DNA of 64,000 bases from Sphagnum compactum (taxonomy: Eukaryota > Bryophyta > Sphagnopsida > Sphagnales). Position 1 is the first letter of the stretch. The number at the start of each line of letters is the position of its first letter. The notes below the pieces were generated by a model. The model made no database searches and was not told the origin of the DNA. It worked only from the letters and a program-made list of their open reading frames with translations. Positions 11,883-22,118 of the stretch are shown here, piece after piece. A program made the position numbers and the translations under genes. The stretch covers positions 1,674,001 through 1,738,000 of the forward strand of contig OZ234497.1 of NCBI GenBank assembly GCA_965153455.1, in the 5' to 3' direction.

Positions 11883-12221
11883 CAACAACGACACCACCAC
11901 CACCCTTACCACCCTTACCACCACCACCTCGCCAGGAAAAAAGTATTCTCGCAAAAAATTGGACAATATATCAAACCACTGCGAGACTTGAAATCGACCA
12001 AAACATAGAAGACAAACAAAATCCTACGCCTGTTCTGGCCTCGTCTCTAGTCTTCCACAGAGGTCTCGGAAGCGCGCTAGGGTTCAGAGCTTTGAACCCT
12101 AATCCGGACCCTAATCCAAACCCTAACCCGAACCCCTGAAGGCAAAATAGGAGCTCGAGCTGAGGTTGTCGAGGAAGAGCGATCGCAGGTGTGTGCGGGA
12201 GGAGTGTTTTCTCTTCTGACG
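11883..12221. promoter_or_regulatory. Bidirectional promoter/5' UTR spacer with telo-box cluster
   Basis: This 339-bp spacer separates the start codons of two divergent genes. It holds a telomere-like cluster at 12095-12136 with three imperfect units (AACCCTAATCC, ACCCTAATCC, AAACCCTAACCC) and a reverse unit TAGGGTT at 12079-12085. A further AAACCCTAAA lies at 11595-11604 in THO6 intron 1. Telo-boxes (AAACCCTA) are known in promoters of plant translation genes. A CAATATATCA word at 11964-11973 could serve as a TATA-like element, and a CCACCACC-rich tract at 11892-11930 forms the THO6 5' leader. No ATG precedes 12222 on the plus strand within the last 200 bp. The transcription starts are not visible. 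Confidence 0.65.
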
Positions 12222-12344
12222 ATGATGCCTCGTGCTCCTGCTCTTGCGAGCTGGATGGCACGGAGCTTCCCTGTGGCTCCTGCGCGAGGTTTGTCTTTCC
12301 TGGCCGCAATTGGGCGTAGGAGATTCTCGGTGGCTGCAGCAGCA
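12222..12344 (+). other. Probable mitochondrial targeting peptide of the EMB2785-like protein
   Basis: The first about 41 residues are rich in Arg, Ala and Ser with no Asp or Glu, typical of a plant organelle presequence. The word GRRRFSV at residues 31-37 fits the R-x-F/S processing rule of many plant mitochondrial presequences, with cleavage expected after Phe35. The GTPase domain starts near residue 62. Plastid or dual targeting cannot be excluded from sequence. Confidence 0.6.
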
Positions 12345-13376
12345 GCACCGGAGGTGGCGGACAATCCTTCCGCCGTCGACAATAACGTGGTGTCGCCGTC
12401 GTCCATTCGGAACGTGGCCATCATAGCGCATGTGGACCATGGCAAGACGACGCTACTGGATCGTATACTGCGACAGTGCGGAGCCAATGTGCCGCGAGAG
12501 CGGGCAATGGACTCCATCGCCCTGGAGCGCGAGCGCGGCATCACCATCGCTTCCAAGGTATGTATGTCTGTGCAAAATTGTAGCAAGAATGTTGGCCAAT
12601 TTCATGATCAAATGCTCCTCAGGTTTTTAGGTTTTCCGGTTGAAGGTTTAGCCTCTATCCCTCTTCGCAGTCCATCCCCTTCTTGTGATTTTCTCTTTGT
12701 GTTTGTCAAGCTTATGCAAGATTTAGTGGTTTCCCAAGCTTCCACTGTAGGACATTTCAGAGCCCACTCACCCTCCCTCAGAGCTCAAATCATTTGCTAC
12801 GGTTTGTCTGCATATCTTCTTCCATCGGAACTTCTGTTGTGAATTGTTCTAGGTTTCGTGATTGATTCCTCTCTCAATTCTGTTCTCCATTTCAGAATCT
12901 CTTGCAAGAGAAATTGTCCGGGGTTTAAGCCCTTCCAGTAACAAGCAAGGTGGTGCTTCATGCAGGTCTAAGATTTAGGGTTTTTTGTTCATTCTGTTTT
13001 GGAAGCTTTGCAGGATCTCATATTCTTGGCTTAATACAAAGCAATATGCACAAGGTGATCAGAAGAGGTTGAGAGAGAGAGAGAGATGATTCTGAGGCAA
13101 ATGCACACTATTGGTTGCAGTATACATCAATCACATGGAAGGGAATGGAGCTGAATGTTGTGGACACTCCTGGTCATGCCGACTTTGGTGGGGAGGTATG
13201 ATTTTCTCTCTCTCCTTGTCTCTTGCCTGAATTGTCCATGGAAAGCTCATCCATGGACATACAACAGATCAAGGCTGTAGAAAAAAACAGAGCATGTGTG
13301 TGCAGTATTGACCACTGGGAGGTATTGGAAGAGAATCTGATCCCTTAGTCTGATTCTCACAGAGAGACAGGGGGGG

Positions 13377-13417
<41 letters not shown>

Positions 13418-16400
13418 GGTGGGGGGGATCAAGCAATCTATTGTGTTAATTCAAGCTGGTAAGTCAGGGATCTGATGAACAAGAACATGTGAAGGACAGG
13501 CTACCAATTCTCATGTGTTCTTTGCAATGTGTCTTTTGTGGAGCAAAGGTGGAGAGAGTGGTGGGAATGGTGGAAGGGGCAGTATTGGTGGTGGATGCTG
13601 GTGAAGGTCCATTAGCACAGACCAAGTTTGTTGTTGCTAAGGCTCTCAAACTTGGTCTTCGTCCTATTCTTCTTCTCAATAAAGTTGACCGACCTTCTGG
13701 TTTTTGTCTCCCTCTGCCATTTTCTCCTCTCCCCCTGCTTCTTGTAGCCAGGAGTTTTCTATATCAAGTGTTGGAATAAGAAAAAAAAAGTTTTCTTCTC
13801 ACCCACACTCACTCAAGCTTATGTGTCCTTTCGGCCACTTCTGAAGAGAAGGCCCACCTTTACTCAAACTGGTGTGTTTTTTTTTGGCAGTCACTGAACA
13901 AAGGTGTTCAGAGGTGGAGACTTTGGTTTTTGATCTCTTTGCAAATCTGGGGGCATCAGGTAATTCATAACTTAAGATTTTTGCTGCAATCCAGTTTGGT
14001 GGAAATTGACAGAGTCTTCCTGTTACTAATGGTCTTGTGACAGGCACTCAGTTTGTTGGAAATGATCAGGTCTTTGCTCAATTTTATTCAGGTTGAGTTA
14101 AAGTGTATGTATGGAGAAGTTGTTAATAGTTGTGATAGTATTTGTTTTTTGTGGAAATGTTTACTAACTCTTGACCTGCAAATTGTGCCTGAGAATGAGA
14201 TGGTCTTCTGTACCAGGCCTGCATACAGTATATTGGACTTATGGGATCTGTGTGGTATCTGCAGTGAAACTGTTGTTTCACCAGTTGTAATGATAAACAT
14301 GTTCTGTAGAGACAATCCAGTCATTCTCAAATAGAGAACTTGCAAATAGACATTTGACAAGTCAATGGGAGTTCCTTATTGGACCATGAGAGAAAGTAAT
14401 GATTAAAAAAAGTGATGATATTCTCCTTTGCAGATGAGCAGCTGGAGTTTCCAGTGCTGTATGCATCTGCAAAAGAAGGGTGGGTGTCACGAGCATACAC
14501 AAAATGCACAGAAGGTGAAGAGCGAACTGTTGCCCCACTTATGGATGCTATAGTGGAGCATGTTGCTGCGCCCCATGGAGATCTGCATGCCCCTTTTCGC
14601 ATGCTGGTAAATCTAAACCCCCAAGTTCTCTTGGCTAGGTTCAACTCTGGTTACAGCATGTTTAGTGGCTTAATTAAGGCTGACGTGCAGGTTGCACTAC
14701 CAGTGTGTATTCTCAGTTCAGTTTTTTTTAATTTCAACGTTTCTGTGGTACCTATCTCGAGAGGTAAAGAGATTTTTTTTTCTTTGAGAACTTCCCCTTC
14801 TGGGCTTCATTTGGACATAAAGAATTGTGGGTTGTGTACAGGTGTCTATGATGGAGCGTGATGTATATCTAGGCCGGATCTTGACAGGGCGTATTGCATC
14901 AGGAGTAGTCCGAGTTGGGGATAGGGTGCATGGACTTCGTGGCACAGAAGGCAACTCTACTCCTTTTGATGAATGCAAGGTGAACACCATAATGGCCTCT
15001 TTTCTTCTCAAGTGTGTCGATTGGTACCATTCTTTGTATGATTTGAGCCAAGGATGAGTCTGAGATCTCAGCACTTCACTGGAGGGAATCTACTGTTGTG
15101 AGCTGATAAAGTCACTGGGGAGTAATGACAGCTTGTCACTGCTATTCATGATAGAGGTGATGCTCTGATACTTTGTGAGTGACAATCACAAGGTCATGAC
15201 CACACTTATTCTTTTGTGGTTGTTTGGGTTTGGTCAGAACTGACATCATGCTTACCTTGAAAGTGTTACTGTGGAGTTCGCTCTGCAACCTTGGTGGTAA
15301 GTTGGTATCAGAAACAGAGGATACTTGTATGATTGATGAGACCAACTTGATGATCAGGTGGTCAAGTTAATGAAACGGAAGGGCACAAGCACAGTGTTGG
15401 TGGATTGCGCAGGTGCAGGAGACATAGTGTCAGTGGCAGGGTTATCTCAGCCCTCCATTGGCCACACTGTGTCAGCTGCTGAGGTCAACCATGGCAAACT
15501 CTCTTTTCTCTTCCAATTTCCTTGTTAACAGTTTGCTGTGCATTGAGAATAGTGTTCAGAATGATGAATTTCTGTTAGCTTAGGTAGTCTAATCTTGCTT
15601 ACCATTGCTCTCCAGAGGTGTAGAGCTATGGTACTGTTAACATGAGAAGGCATTTCAACTGGATCTAGGACCCATGAGGGGTTTGACTGAATAGCTCACA
15701 CCTCACCTGCTATGCAATTTGGCCGGGGACCAGATTGTACCTTCCAGCAGTCACAAGGTGGCTTCAACCAGCATCTAAAGTTTTACCAGGATGCAGGTGA
15801 CAGAGGCTTTGCCAGCAGCTGCAATGGACCCACCAACCATCTCAATGACATTCAGTGTCAATGACTCACCTCTTGCTGGCCGTGAGGGTCATCAAGTAAT
15901 CTTCTTCTCCCACACTGATACTTGAATCATGTTGGGGATTTTCTAAGTTAAGGTATGGTATGCCGTAAACCTTCCCATGGATTGATAAGTATCCCTTACC
16001 ATCCAGTTGGGGGGGTTTTATCCACATTGCAGTTAACGGGCCCCAAAATAGGGGAGAGGCTGATGGCTGAGGCCGAAAGCAATTTGTCAATTGGTGTATT
16101 ACCAACTGCAGGTCAGGATGCGTATGAGGTTCAAGGTCGTGGTGAGCTCCAACTTGGTAAGTACAAGGTAGAATGCTGTGAATCTTGTATAATTCAAGAT
16201 CCTGGTTGTTATGCAGTATTGTCTCTTATTGTGAATACTTGTCGTGCAGGCATTCTGCTTGAGAACATGCGGCGAGAGGGTTTTGAGCTTTCTGTCTCTC
16301 CACCAGCTGTTATGTAAGTAACCTGTGATTGTTTCATCACACCCTAACCCCTAACTTTGGACCCTATAGCCTGCATGAGCACTCTCACTCTTGTGCAACA

Positions 16401-19400
16401 AGTCAGATGCTGAAATGTCAAATTTGAATCCTACAACACTTACCTGTGATCTATGGTATTGCTGGAAGAAAATTGAATTGTATGCTTTGATGCTTGTAAA
16501 GCTTTAGTTTAGAGGAGTTTCATGTGCAAATCCCCATTTGTGTCCAGGTACAAAGAGGAGAATGGGAAGAAACTGGAACCAATTGAGGAGGTCATCATTG
16601 AGGTGGGTACCAATTCTTCTGATGCAGGTGTAGAAATCGTGTAATGAGTCTGCAGGTCTATTCTCATCAACTATCCTAACTTGGCTCAGATACCTTCAGA
16701 TTATTCTTGATTGGCACTCAGAAAAGTACTGGTTTTGTGATTTTCACAGTTTTTAACCTTGCAACTACCATCAGAGTTCATTTTTTCTGTTGTTCACTGT
16801 TCGCAGTCTACTACACTGGCTTAAAAGTTCGACATAGTTTGAAACGATGACAGGAATCAGTCATCTCATTTGAGCTCGGTGGACATTGAATGGCTGATGG
16901 GTCATGGGTGTAGGTTAATGACGATCATGCAGGACTTATTATTGAAGCTCTTTCACATCGCCGTGCAGAATTTCTGGAGATGGGTCCATGTCCAGAGGCA
17001 GTAGGACGCACCCGTCTTTCTTTTACTTGTCCCTCAAGGTCTGTTGTTCCCTAGTTTCCAATTGAGAATGAATGGATCACAAAAGCACATGTTTGTAAGT
17101 CCTGAACATGATACAGAGAGGTAATGGACAAGACAGGAAGAATTGACAAGTGGAAGATGGGAGCTCTGTAGTCCAACTAGTGGTCCCAGAGGTTTTGTTG
17201 CCTCTTGAAGAAAAGTGAAACATGACCAGGATCCATGTGGTCTCTTAGAGTTACCTCTAAGAGAGTGTAAAGTGGGCAATTGATGGCAGGGGACTTGTGG
17301 GCTACCGGAGTGTGTTCAGCACTGACACACATGGCACAGGCTTCATGCACCGAGCTTTTCTCAGTATGCTTTCTCTCTTTTCTTCCCACTTTCAATTTGC
17401 CTTGCTAGTCCTTTTCCTCCCTTGATTCAGACAGTATGTGTAGTTGTTCTGAGGTGATGATGTCCACATGATGCACTCAGTGCCATACGATCCTAGTCCG
17501 GTGTTGCCAACATTCAACATTCAGCTCTATGTTTTAGTATTATTACTGTTGTACACCATATAAGATCTAGTAGCAAATCTCTAGGTCCGGTGAACAGTTA
17601 TGGGTTGGTGGACATGACTATCATGCAAATAATTCTTGTCGCCAGAAAATTAAGTTTGATCATGTGTCAAATTACTGCAGCCTATGGGAAATATCGGGGT
17701 CCATTGGGGAACGTCAGGAAAGGTGTTTTGGTACTACCTCCACCCTAATTGCATATCTGCCTTATTCTTTTGCAAACAAGTTCATTGTCATTAGGAACAT
17801 GGTTGTGAAAGGTCACCATAAAGTAGCATTTCACCTTTTTGCCTACTGACCTGCCTGTTGATTGTTCAGGTGTCCATGGCCTCAGGAGTTATTACAGCCC
17901 ATGCCCTAATGGGCCTTCAAGCACGTGGCATTTTGTTTGTTGAACCTGGAATGGAGGTTTTCCTTTGATCATTGTTACCCTCTCTAGCCCCTTCTGTTGT
18001 ATGGTGTTCATCTTCATTCATTTAATCTTCCCATGCAATTGTAGACTTCATTGGAGGATATTTCATCTCTGGGACTCATGTCAAGCTTTTATGGCCCAAG
18101 AAAATGAATTTTCTGCCAAAAGGATAAGTGTGAAGTATTTTCCTGTCTGACAAACCTAGTAGTGAGTATGTGTACTTATTTAGTACTCGTGTTTGGAAAC
18201 ATGTACAGGTATTGTGCATAGCCAGCTTTGCTTGTGTATGAGAGATGCTTAAGTTGAAAATCCAGGAAGGCTTTCATATAAGATAAGCTTCAACATGGAG
18301 AATTCTGTGATTGGAACTACTAATCAATGCAGAAGAACGAGGAGTTGTTGAGGGGTTTAAGAATGGAAGAATACATGTGATGTGCAGACATATGATGGAA
18401 TGGTTATTGGTGAGCATTCACGTGAAACAGACCTTGAGGTTAGTCCACCCATCTCAATTCTTGATATATTGGTTTATGGGTAGCTATGGATACTTAGCTC
18501 TGCACTATGTCAGAAAAAAAGGAAATCATCATTTCATGAACCTGGTTAGTTTAATGCAGTTGTGCCCATTCCACATGCTAGGTTTATCCATCTGTGGATT
18601 CTAGAGTTCCAACTTAGTCTGTACTTAGAGTTGTTGGTTTGGGCTGATCTGAATTCTTGAGGCTGTAATTGTTCTTTATTACTCAGAAATTTACAAGGCC
18701 AATTTTGATATTGAGTCCTAACTTTGAAGCCCATCCACTCCTGACCAACTGATATCAGGAAATTGGGCTGAAAACAGACATTCAACTTTGCATGAACAAT
18801 TTCACAATAATCTCGAGTTTGAATTTATATCATGTGACACTCAGAGGAGATGACAATGTTGAACTTTCTTCCAGAAAAGTTGGGACGTGATAATTATTTT
18901 TGTGGCTAGATCCAGGGGCTGGTCTTGTACCTGGACTTACAACCAGGAAACTACTGGTCCAGAGTCCAGACCAGGGTGCTCATATGACAGGAAAAAGGTT
19001 AGGTTGTTGACAAGTTTCTTGTGGCTACAGGTCAATCCAGTGCGCAGTAAGGAGTTAAACAACATCCGAGCTGCTGGCAAAGATGAAAATGTCCGTCTGA
19101 CACCTCCTCGAATGGTAAGTGTAAATAAATCACATGATGTTTTACGAACAGAGGCCTCTGATATGTGGGAGCTGCATATTTTTTGCTGTGCAATGAGGCA
19201 GACAAGAAACATCTCAGGTCTCTGATTCACTTTAAGCTATTGACTGGCAGATATTACTGGAGGAAGCTATTGGATATGTGGCTGGAGATGAATTAATCGA
19301 GGTACTCTCTCTCATCTGCAGAGCTTGATATTGTCTTCATGGATTTGAACTTCAATGCAAAGCTCTTATTTTCTGCCTCAGTGGAACCCCCTGGAACAAA

Positions 19401-19986
19401 GGATGGGGCTGCAGGCCCCAATGTTTACAGATTTTCAGAATCAGAAAGTACAAAAGTGGGAGAAGGTGCCAACAGTTGGCACCTAACCCACTGCCAACAA
19501 TGCCCTTGTGGCACCATTCAGACTTGAAATCACTCTTGATCATACCTTGCTTGCTTGCCTCTCTAAGATGCCTATGCTTACTGAGACAGCACCAGGTCAC
19601 CATGCAACTATTTCCTGCCTCAGAATATAGAGGAATAGAGGTGGTCTGAATACAAAGCATTGGCCAAGCTGTGTATCATCAGTATAGCTGTGGTTAGACT
19701 ACACACCTCAGTAGGCTTCGAAAATAGTACTGTCAAATATCAATGTTAGAAGTTGACTCACAAAGTTGACACACATGCCTCAATCATCTCTTCAGTTACT
19801 TTTGATGTTTACTGAGTTCTCTAGATGTGATTGTTACAGTGGAAATCTGTTGAAGTGCCTCATGAATCACTCACTTTCCTTTGAGACCCATTATTGCAGG
19901 TGACGCCAAAAGCAATAAGACTGCGGAAAAGGTTTCTGGACGCATCAAGGCGTAGAACTACGAAGCGTGCAAAGAAGGCAGATTGA
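12222..19986 (+). CDS. EMB2785: EMB2785-like organellar BipA/TypA translational GTPase, 19 exons
   Basis: Orthologue of plant EMB2785, a BipA/TypA GTPase related to EF-G and LepA that acts on the ribosome. Exons: 12222-12557, 13121-13195, 13549-13699, 13891-13959, 14434-14606, 14842-14979, 15358-15483, 15797-15895, 16033-16156, 16250-16313, 16548-16602, 16914-17038, 17290-17363, 17681-17730, 17870-17956, 18388-18438, 19031-19114, 19251-19301, 19900-19986; 2019 nt, 672 codons plus TGA, all GT-AG and in phase. GTPase motifs: AHVDHGKT (69-76), RGIT (105-108), DTPGH (127-131), NKVD (181-184), SAK (222-224). Then the EF-Tu-like domain II (about 270-360), EF-G-like domains III and V (about 400-555, with [12 protein letters not shown] and [10 protein letters not shown]) and the BipA-specific C-terminal domain (about 560-672, with [18 protein letters not shown]). 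The start is the first of two adjacent ATGs; the frame is open upstream but has no ATG. No catalytic residue is missing and no frameshift is seen. Confidence 0.95.
13071..13430. repeat. GA microsatellites and poly-G in EMB2785 introns 1 and 2
   Basis: A short GA run lies at about 13072-13086 in intron 1, before exon 2. A long run lies at about 13378-13414 in intron 2, preceded by a run of Gs and followed by another. They are purine tracts on the sense strand and make the minus-strand L/S-rich frame seen here meaningless. Confidence 0.85.
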
Positions 19987-21660
19987 GACTAATTGCATTG
20001 TTTTTTTTTTTTGGTGCTGCATCTATAATTAGGCATTTTGGGTAAAAGTGCTTACTTACTACTACCCAGTTTAGGCTCCAGGGTTAAATTTAGTCAATTT
20101 GCTCAGTTCTCACTAGTAGCCCTGTTTTGGTCAGTTGCCAAAAGATGAGGTCGTTGAAAAAAAGAGGACATTCATAGCAAGTAGAAAGTGTTTCACACAG
20201 GAATTTAGCATATGAGGATAATTTGGCATACGAGGAGGGCATCACCGAATTCCAATGAACTTTTCTTGTATACTTAGATTGGTAAGGAATATTTATTGTT
20301 TTGTCCACATTGATAATTCATGTTAGATTTTCTAGATAGATATCAGGTCAGTAGCTTAGTATGATTAGAATCATTGGACATTGTTCCATCTCTGTCTTCA
20401 TCTCATCTTCATGGAGCAATCTCATCTTCTGCTTGTGATCCACAACTATTTGACTATATGATTCTGGTTATCTTGCAGATCTGGTATCTGTGGCCGATTT
20501 AGGATTTATACAATTGAGAGAGCCTTGAACCCTGGACAGTTTATATAAAACTCGACATTTCAGGTAATGACAGCACTCCTGAGCAGAAGAAAGACCAACT
20601 TCATGCCATCATAGCTATCACACTTTAACTAAATTCATGTCATCATAATAGTGAATTGTTTGTCACATTGGACAAGAGGTTTGCTTAACAAAGAAAGATT
20701 TCTATGGGCAATATGAACCTTGAGAAAAGTGTCCCCATAGTAAACCAATCCCTTCTCCAAAAATGGATATTTCTCTTTAGAGTTTCATTATTTAAAAAGT
20801 TATTCAGATATCAATAAGGCTGGCAGGTTGCTCAATGGCCTTTGAGACAAACATAACAGTGACAGAATTTCAAGGATTCGAGGTTCAACGATTTGGGTCG
20901 ATGATGACGTACATGTCCCTGTGACATTAGTGTAATTGTCCATGGCAGTTGATTAAGCCAACAACTCCAATTGTGTGTGCTAGCTTGACTATGTACTGTT
21001 GGATTCTTTTTCAGCTACTGAGTTTCAAAATTTTGGATTGCTAGAGAGCAAGCTTAGTTTCCTGAATGGAGATGGTGTCTGTTCAGTATGCTCCGAAATT
21101 TCAGCAATGACCATGCGTTCTTCAAATTTTTGTCATCATGCGTTATTTTGATGCGGCAGCCCTGCTGAACATGGTGGTGAGTTGGACCACGTATCCCATC
21201 CAGTATCAAGACAGTATGGAATGGTATTGTGAGCTCAGAAACATGCTTGGTATGATAACCACAATGGTTATCATACCAGGCTCAGAAACATGCCTACATG
21301 GATGCCATGAGCTCCTAGGAAATCAATCCGAGGAGGCCAAAGGATGTCATGATTGATTTCCCAGGATGGTATGGCGTCTACATAGGCTCATTTCCAAGCT
21401 TGATGTACATGGTCGGCCATATAAAGTAGACATATTATCTGATTTCCATGTGCAGGCCTAGGTGGCCCCAAAGAACTGTTGGAGTGACATGTCATGCTAG
21501 AATCCCCACCAGACCAATTGGGATGACATGTCAGCCTAGAATCTGCTTCCAAGGGGTTGCATAGGTATGTACATAGAATTGGAGAAAGTGTGCCACATTT
21601 ATATTGCTACTGATGCACACCAATCTCGAAAACTAACAAACATGGACACCACGAAGGAAT
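19987..21660. other. 3' flank of the EMB2785-like gene, no further gene seen
   Basis: The TGA of the GTPase gene is followed by T-rich DNA (14 Ts at about 20000). No unambiguous AATAAA is visible close by. Base composition stays closer to genic DNA until about 21.6 kb, and GT/AG pairs are present (for example CTTGCAG at 20473-20479), so spliced 3' UTR or a decayed gene is possible. The plus frame 21138-21356 is not recognisable. Two 19-bp near-repeats with a GACATGTCA core lie 37 bp apart at about 21487 and 21524. Confidence 0.35.
21233..21293. repeat. Perfect palindrome between two 14-bp direct repeats
   Basis: TGGTATGATAACCA (21248-21261), loop CAA, then TGGTTATCATACCA (21265-21278): 14 of 14 pairs. 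It is flanked by exact direct copies of GCTCAGAAACATGC at 21233-21246 and 21280-21293. This looks like a tiny fold-back insertion with a duplicated flank, or a replication-slippage product. Confidence 0.85.
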
Positions 21661-21923
21661 CTATTGCTTGTAAATTGCATTCACAAAGTTCGGTAGCTGT
21701 TTAGACAGGTATATGGACTTAGGGTATCTTTTCATTAGATTGTTATGATCACAATAGTCTAATGGAAAACAATTGAAATGGAGCCTTGTTTCTTGTTGCA
21801 TAAACATACATTTCATTGAAAAGAGTTGAAATTGAATAAGAAATTTATAAGTAATTAATGTTACGAACTTTTCATATGTAAGGAACTTTCTAAGAAAGCT
21901 TGTAGGAACATATGATCCGATAA

Positions 21924-22118
21924 GAAAGGATGACAAGCGTCACTCTCTAAGGATTCTTAAGTTGAGGCATACAAAAAGATGATATGCGTCATTCTTTAAT
22001 GATTCTTAATTTGAGGCATAAAAAGGTTGACAGGCGTCACTCTCTAATGATTCTTAGGTTGAACAGTAAGAAAAGATGACGTGCCTCATTCTTTAATGAT
22101 TCTTAGGTTGATTCATAG
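21924..22118. repeat. Four-copy tandem repeat, 48-49 bp period
   Basis: Copies of (A)AAAGATGAC(A/G)(A/T)GC(G/C)TCA(C/T)TCT(C/T)TAA(T)GATTCTTA(A/G)(G/T)TTGA are anchored at TGACAAGCGTC 21931, TGATATGCGTC 21980, TGACAGGCGTC 22028 and TGACGTGCCTC 22077. Copies differ by a few substitutions; the fourth ends in unique sequence at about 22118. Confidence 0.85.

Noticed and set aside
11616-11966. 116-codon minus-strand frame taken as one protein
   Set aside because: It starts at TTG and reads past the GTAAGA donor into the GCGACCGA repeats. Only 11882-11676 is used, as THO6 exon 1.
12077-12586. 169-codon minus-strand frame opposite the GTPase start
   Set aside because: It is antisense to the GC-rich exon 1 and the spacer, has no recognisable domain, and is explained by the base composition of exon 1.
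12189-12842. 217-codon plus-strand frame taken as one protein
   Set aside because: It starts at a GTG and runs through the exon 1 donor at 12558 into intron sequence. Only 12222-12557 matches the GTPase family.
14412-14861. 149-codon plus-strand frame taken as one exon
   Set aside because: It includes exon 5 but also intron 5. Family alignment and the GTAA donor at 14607 end the exon at 14606.
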